From an uncultured Flavobacteriales bacterium (GTDB lineage Bacteria > Bacteroidota > Bacteroidia > Flavobacteriales > BACL11), in NCBI GenBank assembly GCA_905181585.1, contig CAJIYG010000006.1, forward strand, positions 64,001 through 117,519: 53,519 nucleotides of DNA, written 5' to 3'. The notes beneath the pieces are model-generated. The model was given only the letters and a program-made list of their open reading frames with translations. It had not been told where the DNA came from and searched no databases. Below, piece after piece: positions 38,759 to 47,776 of the stretch (position 1 is the first letter of the stretch; every line of letters starts with the position of its first letter). The position numbers and the translations under genes are program-made.

Positions 38759-38784
38759 AAACCTCATACTTCTGTATGAGGTTT
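38759..38784 (+). terminator. strong intrinsic terminator after rpmE
   Basis: AAACCTCATAC (38759-38769) pairs perfectly with GTATGAGGTTT (38774-38784) around a TTCT loop, with a run of T to 38788. The downstream gene's promoter starts within 10 bases of the end. Confidence 0.9.
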
Positions 38785-38791
38785 TTTTATT

Positions 38792-38799
38792 TAAATTTG
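38792..38799 (+). promoter_or_regulatory. -7 box (TAAATTTG) for glmU-like gene
   Basis: TAAATTTG, 14 bases before the ATG at 38814, directly after the rpmE terminator T-run. Confidence 0.6.
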
Positions 38800-38813
38800 T
38801 TTAAAATAATTTT

Positions 38814-39971
38814 ATGAATATAGTTTTATTTGATTCTAACCAAAAGAAATATTTCCCACTTAGTCTAACAAGGCCAGTTTCAGATTTTAGATTTGGGATA
38901 CTTACGATAAAAGAAAAATGGGAATACTATTTTAAAGATGTTTCAGTTAAAGCTGAAAGTTACTTAAATGATAAATTCCATCTTAACATATCCAGTGATA
39001 ATTTATGGATTGATTCACAAGTTATACCAACAGATGATTTAATTATTGAGCTAAATAATTTAAGAGAAGGAGAGGGCTTGATCTCTAATGATGTAGTAAT
39101 TGGATTTAGATATTGTAATTTTAATTTAGAAAAAATTAATTTTATTAAATCTAATGCTAATATTTCTATTTTAGAAAAAATGGTTGATCTTTTTTATAAG
39201 ATGAATAGTCAATTGAAAAATGATTTTGAGTTACTTACAAAAGGAAAAGAATCTGAAAAACTTGATAATTCTAATACTTTGATAGGGGATAATATTTTTA
39301 TTGAAAAGGGAGCAAAAATCTCATCTTCTATTCTTAATTCAGAAACAGGTCCAATTTATATAGGTAAAAACGCAGAAATCATGGAGGGTTCAATAATAAG
39401 AGGTCCATTTAGTCTGAGTGAAAACTCTGTTGTTAAAATGGGTGCAAAAATTTATGGACCTACTTCTATTGGGCCTAATTGTAAAGTTGGTGGAGAGATT
39501 AATAATTCAGTATTTTTTGGTTTTTCATCAAAAGCACATGATGGTTTTTTAGGTAATTCAATAATAGGTGAATGGTGTAACTTAGGTGCAGATTCAAATA
39601 ACTCTAATCTTAAAAATAACTACGAAGATGTAAAATTATGGTCATATGAAGAAGAAAGTTTTGAATCAACGAAGCTTCAATTTTGTGGTTTAATAATGGG
39701 AGATCACTCAAAATGTGGTATTAATACTATGTTTAATACCGGAACAATTGTTGGAGTAGGTGTTAATATATTTGGCTCAGGATTTCCTAGAAATTTTATT
39801 CCTTCATTTAGCTGGGGAGGAGCTGGTGGGTTTTCTATTCATAATAAAAATAAATTTTTTGAAACAGCTAAGAAGGTTTTTAATAGAAGATCACTAACGT
39901 TGGACAATATAGAACAAAATCTATTAGATAACGTTTACAGTATGACAAAACGTTATCGCAACGAAAAATAA
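38814..39971 (+). CDS. GlmU-like bifunctional sugar nucleotidyltransferase/acetyltransferase
   Basis: A 385-residue protein of the Bacteroidota alternative GlmU family. The N-terminal part is a divergent nucleotidyltransferase with LTRPVSDFRFGILTIKEKWE; the second half (from about residue 160) is a left-handed beta helix of hexapeptide turns (NTLIGDNIFIEKGAKI, IYIGKNAEIMEGSIIRGP, GPTSIGPNCKVGG). It probably makes UDP-GlcNAc for cell wall and lipid A synthesis in place of or beside the canonical GlmU. It has its own box; lon follows 67 bases downstream with a different type of promoter. Confidence 0.85.
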   Translation: MNIVLFDSNQKKYFPLSLTRPVSDFRFGILTIKEKWEYYFKDVSVKAESYLNDKFHLNISSDNLWIDSQVIPTDDLIIELNNLREGEGLISNDVVIGFRYCNFNLEKINFIKSNANISILEKMVDLFYKMNSQLKNDFELLTKGKESEKLDNSNTLIGDNIFIEKGAKISSSILNSETGPIYIGKNAEIMEGSIIRGPFSLSENSVVKMGAKIYGPTSIGPNCKVGGEINNSVFFGFSSKAHDGFLGNSIIGEWCNLGADSNNSNLKNNYEDVKLWSYEEESFESTKLQFCGLIMGDHSKCGINTMFNTGTIVGVGVNIFGSGFPRNFIPSFSWGGAGGFSIHNKNKFFETAKKVFNRRSLTLDNIEQNLLDNVYSMTKRYRNEK

Positions 39972-39996
39972 CTGCCATTAAGTCTTTCTTAAAGTT

Positions 39997-40013
39997 TTGG
40001 CATAGAAGTTGTA
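39997..40013 (+). promoter_or_regulatory. sigma-54-like promoter for lon
   Basis: TTGGCAT-AGAAG-TTGTA keeps the exact spacing of the RpoN consensus TGGCAC-N5-TTGCW (GG near -24, TTG near -12), with C-to-T changes at the end of each element. The predicted start is about 15 bases before the lon ATG. The interval 39972-40038 contains no TAnnTTTG box. Confidence 0.4.
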
Positions 40014-40038
40014 GTAAATCCTTATAGAAATAAAAAAT

Positions 40039-42453
40039 ATGAATAAAAAATTTGCTTTCAATAATATAATGCTATCTGATATTATAAATGAGGATACTGA
40101 GTTTTTTCCATTAATGAGTGATGAGGATGAGAAGAAAATTGATAAAGAAAAGAACCCTGAAATATTACCTATTCTTCCTCTAAAGAATACTGTTTTATTT
40201 CCAGGAGTAATAATTCCTATAACTATAGCTAGAGAAAAATCTATTCAGCTTATTAAAGATGCTGAAAAAGCAAATAAATTAATTGGGGTATTATCTCAAA
40301 AGGACTCAGGTGTTGAAAGTCCAACAAAAAATGATTTAAACTCTATTGGAACAGTTGCTCAAATATTAAAGATGCTTAAAATGCCTGATGGTAATATAAC
40401 AGCAGTCATTCAAGGGAGAAAACGTTTTGAGCTTCATGAAGTTACACAAGAATCTCCCTATTTTAAAGCTAAAGTAAATGATTATTTAGAAAAAAAATCA
40501 TCTAATAAAGATTTTAATGCTGTTGTTCTATCCATAAAAGATTTAGCTCTTAGAATCATTGATGAGTCTCCTACAATTCCATCTGAGGCTTCCATTGCAA
40601 TTAAAAATATTAAAAGTTCATCTTTTGTTATAAACTTTGTTTCTTCAAACATGAATATTAGTTTAAAAGAAAAACAATCACTTTTAGAAGAACTAGATAT
40701 TGATAAAAGAGCCACTCGAGTTCTTGAGCTTTTGACTAAAGAATTACAAATGCTCGAGATGAAAAATGAGATTCAATCAAAAGTAAGAACTGATTTAGAT
40801 CAACAGCAAAGAGAGTATTTTCTTAATCAACAGATGAAAGCTATTCAAGAAGAATTAGGAGGTTCTGGTTCAGCAAAAGAAATTGAAGAAATGAGAAATC
40901 AAGCTTCAAAAAAGAAATGGTCTTTAAAAATAAAAGAAGCATTTGGTAAGGAATTAAAGAAGTTAGAGAGAATGAACCCATCCATGTCAGATTATGGTGT
41001 ACAAAGGAATTTTATAGAGCTAATATTAGAGCTTCCATGGGATGAATTTACCAAAGATAATTTTGATCTTAAAAAAGCAAATGAAGTTCTAAATAGAGAC
41101 CACTTTGGTTTAGAGGAAGTTAAAAAAAGAATAATAGAACATTTAGCTGTATTAAAATTAAAAGGAGATATGAAATCTCCAATCTTATGTTTGTATGGCC
41201 CTCCAGGAGTTGGTAAAACTTCACTTGGAAAATCTATTGCAGAATCTTTAGGAAGGAAATATGAAAGAGTATCTCTTGGCGGCTTAAGAGATGAATCTGA
41301 GATTAGAGGACACAGGAGAACATATATTGGAGCTATGCCTGGAAGAATCATTAAGGCCATAAAAAAAGCAGAATCATCAAACCCTGTTTTTGTTCTTGAT
41401 GAAATTGATAAAGTCACCAGAGACAGTCATGGTGACCCTTCGTCTGCATTATTAGAAGTATTAGACCCTGAACAAAATGAACAATTCCATGATAACTATT
41501 TGGAGCTTGATTACGACTTATCTAAAGTTTTATTTGTTGCTACAGCAAACTCTCTTTCAAGCATTCAACCTGCTTTAAGAGATAGAATGGAAATAATAGA
41601 AATTACGGGATATACTGTTGAAGAAAAAGTGAAGATTGCTTATAAACATTTATTACCAAAGCAATTATTAAGTCATGGTCTTAAAGATAAACATCTTGTA
41701 ATGTCTGATAAAGTATTAGAAAAAATTGTTGATCAATATACAAGAGAGTCTGGCGTTAGGGGATTAGAAAAAATGATTAGTAAAATGATAAGGTATGCTG
41801 CAAAATCTATTGCTATGGATCAAGATTATGAAGTGACTGTAACAAATGATATTGTTGAAAAGGTACTAGGGCCACCAAAGTTTGATAGAGATAGTTTTTT
41901 AGATAATTCTATAACTGGAGTTGTTACAGGTCTTGCTTGGACAAGTGTTGGTGGTGATATCTTATTTATAGAAAGTAGTTTAAGCAAAGGAAAAGGTGCT
42001 CTAACAATTACTGGAAATATTGGAAAAATAATGAAAGAATCTGCAATTATTGCTTTAGAATATTTAAAATCTCATGCAGATGATTATAATGTTGATCCTA
42101 AGATTTTTGAGGAAATGAATGTTCATATTCATGTTCCTGAAGGGGCGACGCCAAAGGACGGTCCCTCAGCTGGTATAACTATGTTTACCTCACTAGTTTC
42201 TACTTTTTCAAGTAAAAAAGTTAAATCTAAAGTTGCAATGACTGGTGAAATCACTTTAAGGGGTAAAGTTTTACCAGTCGGAGGTGTAAAGGAAAAGATT
42301 TTAGCTGCAAAGCGCTCTGGAATAAAGGAGATAATACTTTCATCTCAGAATAAAAAAGATATCATGATGATTGACGACGATTATTTAAAAGGATTAACCT
42401 TCCATTACGTTGAAAATATGATTGATGTAACAGATATTGCAATAATTAACTAG
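40039..42453 (+). CDS. lon: ATP-dependent protease Lon
   Basis: An 804-residue S16 protease for damaged and regulatory proteins. Order: N-terminal substrate-binding domain (ILPILPLKNTVLFPGVIIPI), coiled linker, AAA+ module with Walker A GPPGVGKTS and FVLDEIDKV, and the protease domain with the Ser710/Lys753 dyad (DGPSAGITM, GGVKEK). Residues 1-40 form a variable acidic extension (DEDEKKIDKEKN). The upstream site resembles a sigma-54 promoter. porQ follows after nine bases, so lon, porQ, cmk and ispH may be read together. Confidence 0.97.
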   Translation: MNKKFAFNNIMLSDIINEDTEFFPLMSDEDEKKIDKEKNPEILPILPLKNTVLFPGVIIPITIAREKSIQLIKDAEKANKLIGVLSQKDSGVESPTKNDLNSIGTVAQILKMLKMPDGNITAVIQGRKRFELHEVTQESPYFKAKVNDYLEKKSSNKDFNAVVLSIKDLALRIIDESPTIPSEASIAIKNIKSSSFVINFVSSNMNISLKEKQSLLEELDIDKRATRVLELLTKELQMLEMKNEIQSKVRTDLDQQQREYFLNQQMKAIQEELGGSGSAKEIEEMRNQASKKKWSLKIKEAFGKELKKLERMNPSMSDYGVQRNFIELILELPWDEFTKDNFDLKKANEVLNRDHFGLEEVKKRIIEHLAVLKLKGDMKSPILCLYGPPGVGKTSLGKSIAESLGRKYERVSLGGLRDESEIRGHRRTYIGAMPGRIIKAIKKAESSNPVFVLDEIDKVTRDSHGDPSSALLEVLDPEQNEQFHDNYLELDYDLSKVLFVATANSLSSIQPALRDRMEIIEITGYTVEEKVKIAYKHLLPKQLLSHGLKDKHLVMSDKVLEKIVDQYTRESGVRGLEKMISKMIRYAAKSIAMDQDYEVTVTNDIVEKVLGPPKFDRDSFLDNSITGVVTGLAWTSVGGDILFIESSLSKGKGALTITGNIGKIMKESAIIALEYLKSHADDYNVDPKIFEEMNVHIHVPEGATPKDGPSAGITMFTSLVSTFSSKKVKSKVAMTGEITLRGKVLPVGGVKEKILAAKRSGIKEIILSSQNKKDIMMIDDDYLKGLTFHYVENMIDVTDIAIIN

Positions 42454-42462
42454 AGATTAGTA

Positions 42463-43485
42463 ATGAGAATTAATATATTATTAATAATATTTTTTTTTCC
42501 ATTTAATATCTTTTCTCAGACTGGAAGTGCATACCAATTTTTGAATTTAGAATCATCTCCTAGATCTTTAGCAATGGGGGGGAGTCTTATCTCAGTTTTT
42601 GATAATGATATAAGCTTAGGCTTATTTGTTCCTTCTCTAATTAATGAAAATAATGATAACGACCTTGCGTTAAATTATGTTAATTATTTGTCAGATATCA
42701 ACTTAGTTTCTTTCCAATATTCAAAAAAAATTAAAAAGTTTGCTGCGGTTTTAATATCAATGAGTTCTGTAGATTATGGAGTATTTAAACAAACTAGTTC
42801 TATTGGAATTGAAGAATCAGAATTCTCTGCAAAAGATCAAGTATTTACTGTTGGACTTGGAAAAAATATAAATGAGAAAATTACTTTTGGTTTAAGTCTT
42901 AATTTGCTTAATTCTAGATATGAAAATTACCAATCTTCTGCATTTACTTCTAATATTTCCACAACATTTTTTAATAGTCAAGGAAATTTTACCGCAACTT
43001 TTTTAGCAAAGAATATTGGTTCTAAGATAAGTTCTTATACAAGGGTGGATGAAGAGATTCCTTTTGAACTTCAATTTGGTATTTCTAAATTACTTAAACA
43101 TTTGCCATTTAGATATTCTTTAGTCTTTAATAATTTACAGAAGTATGATATCTCAAATGATTATTCTTTATTAACACAAACAGATCCTGAGACTGGTTTA
43201 TTACTTCAAAAAGAAGAAGCTTTTGCTAAGAAAATTTTAAGACATTTTATTTTAGGGGGAGAATTAAGTTTGTTTAAACAAGTATTTGTTTTAAGGGGTG
43301 GTCTTAATTTTCAGAAAAGATTTAATTTGTCATTACCATCCTTTTCTACTAGTAATGGTTTCTCATTTGGTGTTGGTTTAAATTTATCAAAGTTTTCATT
43401 TAATTTTAGTAGATCTTCTTTTCATGTATCAGGAAATTTTAATAGTTTTAATATTATTACAAATCTTAGTACTTTTGGTCTGTAA
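42463..43485 (+). CDS. porQ: type IX secretion system protein PorQ
   Basis: A 340-residue beta-barrel protein with a signal peptide ending IFSQ, then the family start GSAYQFLNLESSPRSLAMGG, and a predicted barrel of short strands down to NIITNLSTFGL. In P. gingivalis PorQ is part of the outer-membrane attachment machinery (with PorU, PorV, PorZ) that fixes T9SS cargo to the surface. The cmk gene follows after one base; the porQ-cmk neighbourhood is common in Flavobacteriia. The window also encodes two T9SS cargo proteins, consistent with a working system. Confidence 0.85.
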   Translation: MRINILLIIFFFPFNIFSQTGSAYQFLNLESSPRSLAMGGSLISVFDNDISLGLFVPSLINENNDNDLALNYVNYLSDINLVSFQYSKKIKKFAAVLISMSSVDYGVFKQTSSIGIEESEFSAKDQVFTVGLGKNINEKITFGLSLNLLNSRYENYQSSAFTSNISTTFFNSQGNFTATFLAKNIGSKISSYTRVDEEIPFELQFGISKLLKHLPFRYSLVFNNLQKYDISNDYSLLTQTDPETGLLLQKEEAFAKKILRHFILGGELSLFKQVFVLRGGLNFQKRFNLSLPSFSTSNGFSFGVGLNLSKFSFNFSRSSFHVSGNFNSFNIITNLSTFGL

Positions 43486-43486
43486 A

Positions 43487-44188
43487 ATGGATAAGAAAAT
43501 AAATATAGCTATTGATGGACATTCTTCATGTGGGAAAAGTTCTATTGCTAAATTTATTTCAAGAAGATTTGAGATGATTTATGTAGACTCTGGGGCGATG
43601 TATCGCGCTTTAACTTATTACTGTATTACAAATAAGATTATCATCAATAATAAAATAAATTTATCTTTATTAAATGAGCATATAGACAGGATAGATATTA
43701 TTTTTAATTATAATAAGATTACTAAAAAAATTGAAACATTTTTAAATGGAAAAAATATAGAGTCATTTATAAGAAGTTTTGAAGTCTCAAAAAATGTAAG
43801 CAAGGTGAGTCAAATTAAGCAGGTTAGAGAAAAACTTATTGATATTCAAAAAGATATTATAAAGAAAAAAAATGTTGTTATGGATGGTCGAGACATTGGC
43901 ACAAAAGTAATGCCTAATGCTGAGATTAAATTATTTGTTACAGCTGATTTAAAAGTAAGAGCTAAAAGAAGATTTGATGAAGTGAATGAGAATGATCATG
44001 ACCTAACTTATGAAAAGATTTTTGATAATTTAGTAGAAAGAGATTTTGATGATGAAAACCGTAAATTAAATCCTTTAATAAGAGCTAGTGACAGTATTCT
44101 GTTTGATAATACTTCTATCTCTGAAGAAGAACAGTATAATTATATTACTGACTTAATTAAAACAAAAAAAAATATTTTATGCAAGTAG
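43487..44188 (+). CDS. cmk: cytidylate kinase
   Basis: A 233-residue NMP kinase that phosphorylates CMP/dCMP. The P-loop is GHSSCGKS at residues 11-18, with YVDSGAMYRALTYY following and the motif VVMDGRDIGTKVMPNAEIK further on. The longer frame from 43424 overlaps porQ and has an unrelated hydrophobic start, so ATG 43487, one base after the porQ stop, is chosen. Overlaps ispH by ten bases. Confidence 0.93.
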   Translation: MDKKINIAIDGHSSCGKSSIAKFISRRFEMIYVDSGAMYRALTYYCITNKIIINNKINLSLLNEHIDRIDIIFNYNKITKKIETFLNGKNIESFIRSFEVSKNVSKVSQIKQVREKLIDIQKDIIKKKNVVMDGRDIGTKVMPNAEIKLFVTADLKVRAKRRFDEVNENDHDLTYEKIFDNLVERDFDDENRKLNPLIRASDSILFDNTSISEEEQYNYITDLIKTKKNILCK

Positions 44189-45051
44189 TGATTGATAAAA
44201 AGTCAGGTTTTTGTTTTGGTGTAGTTTATGCTATTCAAATGGCTGAAGATATTCTTGCAGTCGAAGATTCACTTTATTGTTTGGGAGATATTGTTCACAA
44301 TGATAAGGAAGTAGATAGGCTTAATGAAATGGGTTTGCAGATCATTGATCACAAAAAGTTTAAAACATTAAAAGATTGTAAAGTTTTAATTAGAGCTCAT
44401 GGCGAACCACCTGCAACATATCAATTAGCACTAAAAAATAACATTCAATTATTGGATGCATCTTGTCCAGTAGTTTTGAAATTACAGCATCAAATTAAAG
44501 AGGGTCATGAAGATATTCAAAATATTGATGGACAAATTGTAATCTACGGAAAAGATGGGCATGCGGAGGTAACAGGTCTTGTTGGACAAACAAGAGGAGA
44601 GGCTATTATTGTTTATTCTGATGAAGATTTAAATAAAATTAATTTTAAAAGACCAATTTATTTGTATTCCCAGACAACAAAAAGTCCTCAAGCGTTTGCA
44701 GATATTGTCGCAAAAATAAAATTAAGAATTGTTGATGCTGGTGGTAAAGAAGAAATTAAGTTTATTGTACATGATACCTTGTGTAGTCAGGTTTCAAGGA
44801 AAGAACCACATCTCAAAACTTTTTCTAAAGAAAATGATGTAGTTATTTTTGTTAGTGGGACAAAAAGTTCAAATGGAAAAATGCTTTATTCTACTTGCAA
44901 AAAAGAGAATCCAAACACATATTTTATTTCTGATACTGATGAGATAAAAAAGGATTGGTTTAATAATGTTAGTTCAGTTGGTGTTTGTGGAGCTACATCA
45001 ACACCTAGATGGTTGATGGAAAAAGTTGCTTTACAAATAGAAAATTACTAG
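44179..45051 (+). CDS. ispH: 4-hydroxy-3-methylbut-2-enyl diphosphate reductase
   Basis: A 290-residue [4Fe-4S] enzyme, last step of the MEP pathway to isopentenyl and dimethylallyl diphosphate. Cluster cysteines are Cys12 (GFCFGV), Cys96 (DASCPVV) and Cys202 (DTLCSQV), and the HGEPP motif is kept. The ten-base overlap with cmk shows coupling. The following 156 bases contain the rpsA promoter and leader. Confidence 0.95.
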   Translation: MQVVIDKKSGFCFGVVYAIQMAEDILAVEDSLYCLGDIVHNDKEVDRLNEMGLQIIDHKKFKTLKDCKVLIRAHGEPPATYQLALKNNIQLLDASCPVVLKLQHQIKEGHEDIQNIDGQIVIYGKDGHAEVTGLVGQTRGEAIIVYSDEDLNKINFKRPIYLYSQTTKSPQAFADIVAKIKLRIVDAGGKEEIKFIVHDTLCSQVSRKEPHLKTFSKENDVVIFVSGTKSSNGKMLYSTCKKENPNTYFISDTDEIKKDWFNNVSSVGVCGATSTPRWLMEKVALQIENY

Positions 45052-45087
45052 CTTAGAAATAAATAAAAATATTTTTAAAAAATAATG

Positions 45088-45095
45088 TATATTTG
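45088..45095 (+). promoter_or_regulatory. -7 box (TATATTTG) for rpsA
   Basis: TATATTTG followed by CGCCCC. It lies 112 bases before the rpsA ATG, giving the longest leader in the window. Confidence 0.65.
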
Positions 45096-45099
45096 CGCC

Positions 45100-45207
45100 C
45101 CATTTATATAATGTTCAACAGGCTAAAAAAATGGAATTAATTCAAAATAATAATCTCTTTAACAAACATGAGAGCCTGTAATTTAAAGATACAAAAGAAA
45201 AACCCTA
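45100..45207 (+). promoter_or_regulatory. rpsA 5' leader with long-range stem
   Basis: The leader of about 108 bases can form a 7-bp stem, ACAGGCT (45118-45124) with AGCCTGT (45173-45179), enclosing a 16-codon reading frame. An alternative CTCT/AGAG pairing (45155-45158 with 45171-45174) would compete. Such leaders often mediate autoregulation of ribosomal protein genes; whether this one does is inference. Confidence 0.4.
45131..45181 (+). CDS. possible 16-codon leader peptide of rpsA
   Basis: ATG at 45131 opens MELIQNNNLFNKHESL and stops at 45179-45181. The stop codon overlaps the 3' arm of the leader stem, so translation would open the stem. No independent proof of translation; the A-rich run before the ATG is the usual context for starts here. 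Confidence 0.3.
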   Translation: MELIQNNNLFNKHESL

Positions 45208-47181
45208 ATGTCAAAGAAAGAATCTACTGACAAAAAATCAGATGCTGAAAACAAAGAAAAAATTGTTAAATCTGAGACTCCAGTAAAAAAACCAAGAAAA
45301 CGAAAAGTTAAAGAATCAGAAAAAAAATCTGTTTTATCTGATGATAATCCAGTAGTTATTGAAAATGCTTCAGTTGAAATTGATGAAGTTAATTTAGATG
45401 CAGAGCCAGCCAAGGATTTAGTCAAAGCTCCTGCTATTGAAGAAGTTTTTGATTGGGATAAGTTAGCTAACAGTGATAACTATAGCGATCAAGAAAGAAC
45501 AGATTTAAAAAATACTTATTCAGCAACTCTTCCTGAAGTTGAGGATAAACAAGTTATAGATGGAAAAGTTGTTTCTATTTCAGAAAGAGAAGTTATTGTT
45601 GATATTAACTTTAAATCTGATGGTGTTATTTCTAGCTCAGAGTTTAAATATAATGAAGATCTTGCAGTAGGTGATTCTGTAGAGGTTTTAGTAGAGCAGC
45701 AAGAAGATAAAAAAGGACAACTTGTGCTTTCACATAGAAGAGCAAGAGTTTTAAGAGCATGGGAAAAGGTAAATGTTGCTTTAGAAACTGGTGAAGTTGT
45801 TAATGGTCAAATAAGAAGTAGAACTAAAGGAGGAATGATTGTTGATGTATTTGGAATAGAATGTTTCTTGCCAGGTTCTCAAATTGATGTTAAGCCAATA
45901 AGAGATTATGATGATTATGTTGGTAAAAAAATGGAGTTTAAAGTTGTAAAAGTAAATGAGTCTTTTAGAAATGTTGTTGTGTCTCACAAGGCATTAATTG
46001 AAGCTGATCTAGCTATTCAAACTAAAGAAATAATGTCTAAGCTTGAAAAAGGACAAGTGATTGAAGGAACAGTTAAAAATATTACTTCATACGGTGTGTT
46101 TGTTGATTTAGGAGGAATTGATGGTTTAATTCATATTACAGATTTATCTTGGGGACGAGTTTCTCATCCAGAAGAAATTGTAAAACTTGATGAAACAATA
46201 AACGTTGTTATTTTAGATTTTGATGAAGGAAAAAGTAGAATCCAGCTTGGATTAAAACAACTTGGTTCTCATCCATGGCATGATTTAGATGAAAATCTTG
46301 CCGTAGGTGATGTTGTTAAAGGGAAAGTTGTAGTAGTGGCTGATTATGGTGTTTTTGTTGAGCTTCAGGCTGGAGTTGAAGCATTACTTCACGTTTCTGA
46401 AATGTCATGGTCTACTCACTTAAGAAGCGCAAATGATTTCTTCAGTAAAGGAGATAGTGTTGAAGCTAAAGTTTTAACTTTAGATAGAGAACAAAGAAAG
46501 ATGTCATTAGGTAAAAAGCAAATGCTTCCAGATCCATGGGAAAAAATTGAAGAAAAATTCCCAATTTCATCTGAACTTAAAGTTAAAGTAAGAAACTTTA
46601 CAAATTTTGGAATATTTGTTGAGTTAGAAGAAGGTGTTGATGGACTTGTGCATATTTCTGATTTATCTTGGACGAAAAAAATTAAACATCCTGCAGAATT
46701 TACATCTGTTGATTCCATGCTTGATGTTGTTGTTTTAGATATTGATCAAAAAAATAGAAAGATTAGTTTAGGACATAAGCAACTGGAATCTAATCCATGG
46801 GATCTTCACTCAGAAAAGTATTTAGTTGGTGAAGAATTTCAAGGTGTTTTGAAAGAGATTTATGATAAAGGTGCTTTAATTGATTTGAATGAAGAAGTTG
46901 AAGCCTTCGCTCCTAAAAGACATTTAGAAAAAGAGGATGGGTCATCAGTTAATTTAAACGACACTGTTAGTTTTAAAGTTCTAGAGTTCTCTAAAGAGAA
47001 TAAAAAAATCTTAGTATCTCATACTGCAACTTTCAAGGATAATATGATCAACGAAAAGAAAAAGTCAGCATCAAACACCAAGAAAGCAATGAAGAAAATT
47101 CAGGATAGTCAACATCAATCCACTTTGGGTGATTTAGATAGCTTATCCGCTTTAAAGGATGATTTAGAGAAAGGAGAATAA
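45208..47181 (+). CDS. rpsA: 30S ribosomal protein bS1
   Basis: A 657-residue RNA-binding protein with a K/E-rich N-terminal extension (about residues 1-80) and six S1 OB-fold repeats. Clear repeats are KGQVIEGTVKNITSYGVFVD with DGLIHITDLSW, and ELKVKVRNFTNFGIFVELEE with DGLVHISDLSW. It brings mRNA to the small subunit, which matters in Bacteroidota where Shine-Dalgarno sites are scarce. Flanked by a long leader and a strong terminator, it is a single-gene unit. The C-terminal tail (KKSASNTKKAMKKIQDSQ) is basic. Confidence 0.96.
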   Translation: MSKKESTDKKSDAENKEKIVKSETPVKKPRKRKVKESEKKSVLSDDNPVVIENASVEIDEVNLDAEPAKDLVKAPAIEEVFDWDKLANSDNYSDQERTDLKNTYSATLPEVEDKQVIDGKVVSISEREVIVDINFKSDGVISSSEFKYNEDLAVGDSVEVLVEQQEDKKGQLVLSHRRARVLRAWEKVNVALETGEVVNGQIRSRTKGGMIVDVFGIECFLPGSQIDVKPIRDYDDYVGKKMEFKVVKVNESFRNVVVSHKALIEADLAIQTKEIMSKLEKGQVIEGTVKNITSYGVFVDLGGIDGLIHITDLSWGRVSHPEEIVKLDETINVVILDFDEGKSRIQLGLKQLGSHPWHDLDENLAVGDVVKGKVVVVADYGVFVELQAGVEALLHVSEMSWSTHLRSANDFFSKGDSVEAKVLTLDREQRKMSLGKKQMLPDPWEKIEEKFPISSELKVKVRNFTNFGIFVELEEGVDGLVHISDLSWTKKIKHPAEFTSVDSMLDVVVLDIDQKNRKISLGHKQLESNPWDLHSEKYLVGEEFQGVLKEIYDKGALIDLNEEVEAFAPKRHLEKEDGSSVNLNDTVSFKVLEFSKENKKILVSHTATFKDNMINEKKKSASNTKKAMKKIQDSQHQSTLGDLDSLSALKDDLEKGE

Positions 47182-47190
47182 TTAATTTAA

Positions 47191-47217
47191 AAACCCCGTT
47201 TATCGGGGTTTTTTTTT
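47191..47217 (+). terminator. strong intrinsic terminator after rpsA
   Basis: AAACCCCG (47191-47198) pairs with CGGGGTTT (47204-47211) over TTTAT, followed by six further T. The pyrR -7 box begins four bases later. Confidence 0.92.
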
Positions 47218-47220
47218 GAA

Positions 47221-47228
47221 TATATTTG
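47221..47228 (+). promoter_or_regulatory. -7 box (TATATTTG) for pyrR-pyrB
   Basis: TATATTTG, eight bases before the pyrR ATG at 47237 and squeezed against the rpsA terminator, whose T-run takes the place of the upstream spacer. Confidence 0.6.
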
Positions 47229-47236
47229 TATTATTA

Positions 47237-47776
47237 ATGAATGAGCAAAGAGAAATATTAAACAGTACTCAACTAGATATAATTATTAAAAGATTATCTC
47301 AGGAACTTATTGAGTCTCATCAAGATTTTTCTAGCTCAGTAATTGTATCTCTTCAGCCAAGAGGTAAGTATTTAGCTAATAGATTAATTTCTTGCCTTTC
47401 TGAAAATTTTAATCTTACATCTATTGCCTCTGGAGATTTAGATATCTCATTTTATAGAGATGATTTGTTAACCAAAAAATTACCTATAATACCTGAGGAA
47501 ATTAATATGGATATTTCAACTGAAAATAAGAGAGTTATTTTAGTTGACGACGTTCTTTTTACTGCTCGTTCAGTTAGAGCTGCAATGGATGCAATTATGC
47601 CTTTTGGTAGGCCACAATCTATAGAATTACTTGTGTTAATTGATAGAAGATTGAGTCGTCACATTCCTATACAGCCAAATTATGTTGGTAAAATTGTTGA
47701 TGCTATCGATTCAGAAAGAGTTATTGTTGATTGGAAGAAAAATAGTGTATTAATTTTAAAAGAAAAAAATGAATAG
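47237..47776 (+). CDS. pyrR: PyrR, uracil phosphoribosyltransferase / pyr regulator
   Basis: A 179-residue type I phosphoribosyltransferase. The PRPP loop is VILVDDVLFTARSVRAAMDA and the flexible part has SFYRDDL. In Firmicutes PyrR attenuates the pyr operon by binding mRNA with UMP; in Bacteroidota its regulatory role is less clear. No pyr-type terminator/antiterminator precedes it here, and the leader is only about eight bases. ATG 47237 is used instead of TTG 47216, which lies before the -7 box. Overlaps pyrB by eight bases. Confidence 0.93.
   Translation: MNEQREILNSTQLDIIIKRLSQELIESHQDFSSSVIVSLQPRGKYLANRLISCLSENFNLTSIASGDLDISFYRDDLLTKKLPIIPEEINMDISTENKRVILVDDVLFTARSVRAAMDAIMPFGRPQSIELLVLIDRRLSRHIPIQPNYVGKIVDAIDSERVIVDWKKNSVLILKEKNE

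Noticed and set aside
40992..41417. 141-codon open frame antisense to lon
   Set aside because: Lies wholly within the conserved AAA+ region of lon, has low-complexity Ser/Leu/Phe content and no promoter; it is a shadow frame. The same applies to other antisense frames in the window (for example 1388-1693, 10780-11160, 25771-26073).
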